Source of the DNA: an uncultured candidate division Zixibacteria bacterium
Lineage (GTDB): Bacteria > Zixibacteria > MSB-5A5 > GN15 > FEB-12
Direction of reading: 5' to 3'
DNA length: 5,256 nucleotides
Assembly (NCBI GenBank): GCA_913009765.1
Contig: CAJVYT010000320.1
Location: 1-5,256 of the forward strand
The position numbers and the translations under genes were made by a program. How positions within the stretch are numbered: position 1 is the first letter of the stretch; each line of letters starts with the position of its first letter. The notes under the pieces are model-generated. The model did not search any database and was not told the origin of the DNA. It saw nothing but the letters and a program-made list of their open reading frames with translations. Below are positions 5,162 to 5,256 of the stretch, one piece after another.

Positions 5162-5256
5162 AAAAAAAAAAAGACAAAAAAAGAAAAAAAAAAAAAAAAA
5201 CAAAAATAGAGCAAAAAAAAGAGAATACACAACACAAGGATACAGTAAAGACACAA
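5162..5256. other. Poly-A and low-complexity read noise outside the right adapter (non-biological)
   Basis: Immediately after the adapter the sequence becomes A runs broken by single G or C bases, then degenerates into irregular A-rich sequence. It mirrors the T-rich noise at 1-100 and lies outside the library insert. It holds no gene, terminator or polyadenylation signal and should be trimmed. Confidence 0.93.

Noticed and set aside
5162..5215. Long A runs (and T runs at 60-100) resembling a poly(A) tail or terminator
   Set aside because: They sit outside the adapters, so they are base-calling noise beyond the end of the library molecule.

Overview
The window is an assembled contig with a bacterial insert at about 167-5095 (4929 bp). 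Each side carries a complete, untrimmed Illumina TruSeq-type P7 adapter (101-166 and 5096-5161, exact reverse complements of each other), and outside each adapter lies homopolymer-rich read noise (1-100 and 5162-5256). Only the insert should be read as biology. The apparent gene ends at both edges are made by the adapter, not by the genome.

The insert holds a left-facing 5' fragment of folE (GTP cyclohydrolase I), a gene-free and very A/T-rich divergent intergenic region of about 530 bp, and then a right-facing tetrapyrrole operon hemA-hemC-hemD-hemB-hemL. The hem genes are packed tightly: 4-bp overlap, 7-bp gap, 1-bp overlap, 8-bp overlap. The last gene, hemL, is cut off after 90 codons. Together they encode the route from glutamyl-tRNA to uroporphyrinogen III: HemA makes glutamate-1-semialdehyde, HemL converts it to 5-aminolevulinate, HemB condenses two of these to porphobilinogen, HemC polymerises four to hydroxymethylbilane, and HemD closes the ring. 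Uroporphyrinogen III feeds heme, siroheme, cobalamin or F430. No later-branch gene is visible, so the end product cannot be told from this window.

The organism is a bacterium with an A/T-rich genome that makes ALA by the C5 pathway. It uses recognisable Shine-Dalgarno sites (AAGGA, AGGA, GGAG) and has a three-cysteine, zinc-type HemB. The C5 pathway argues against an alphaproteobacterium, and the regular Shine-Dalgarno use argues weakly against a typical Bacteroidota genome. I cannot assign a phylum; an uncultured or metagenome-derived lineage is plausible. HemA has an unusual N-terminus that lacks the common HKTAP-type motif, which may help placement.

I see no novel defence, mobile or RNA system here. 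The points worth a second look are the artefactual contig ends and the false peptides they create, the divergent HemA N-terminus, small changes in HemC motifs, and symmetric elements in the folE/hemA intergenic region that may be operators.
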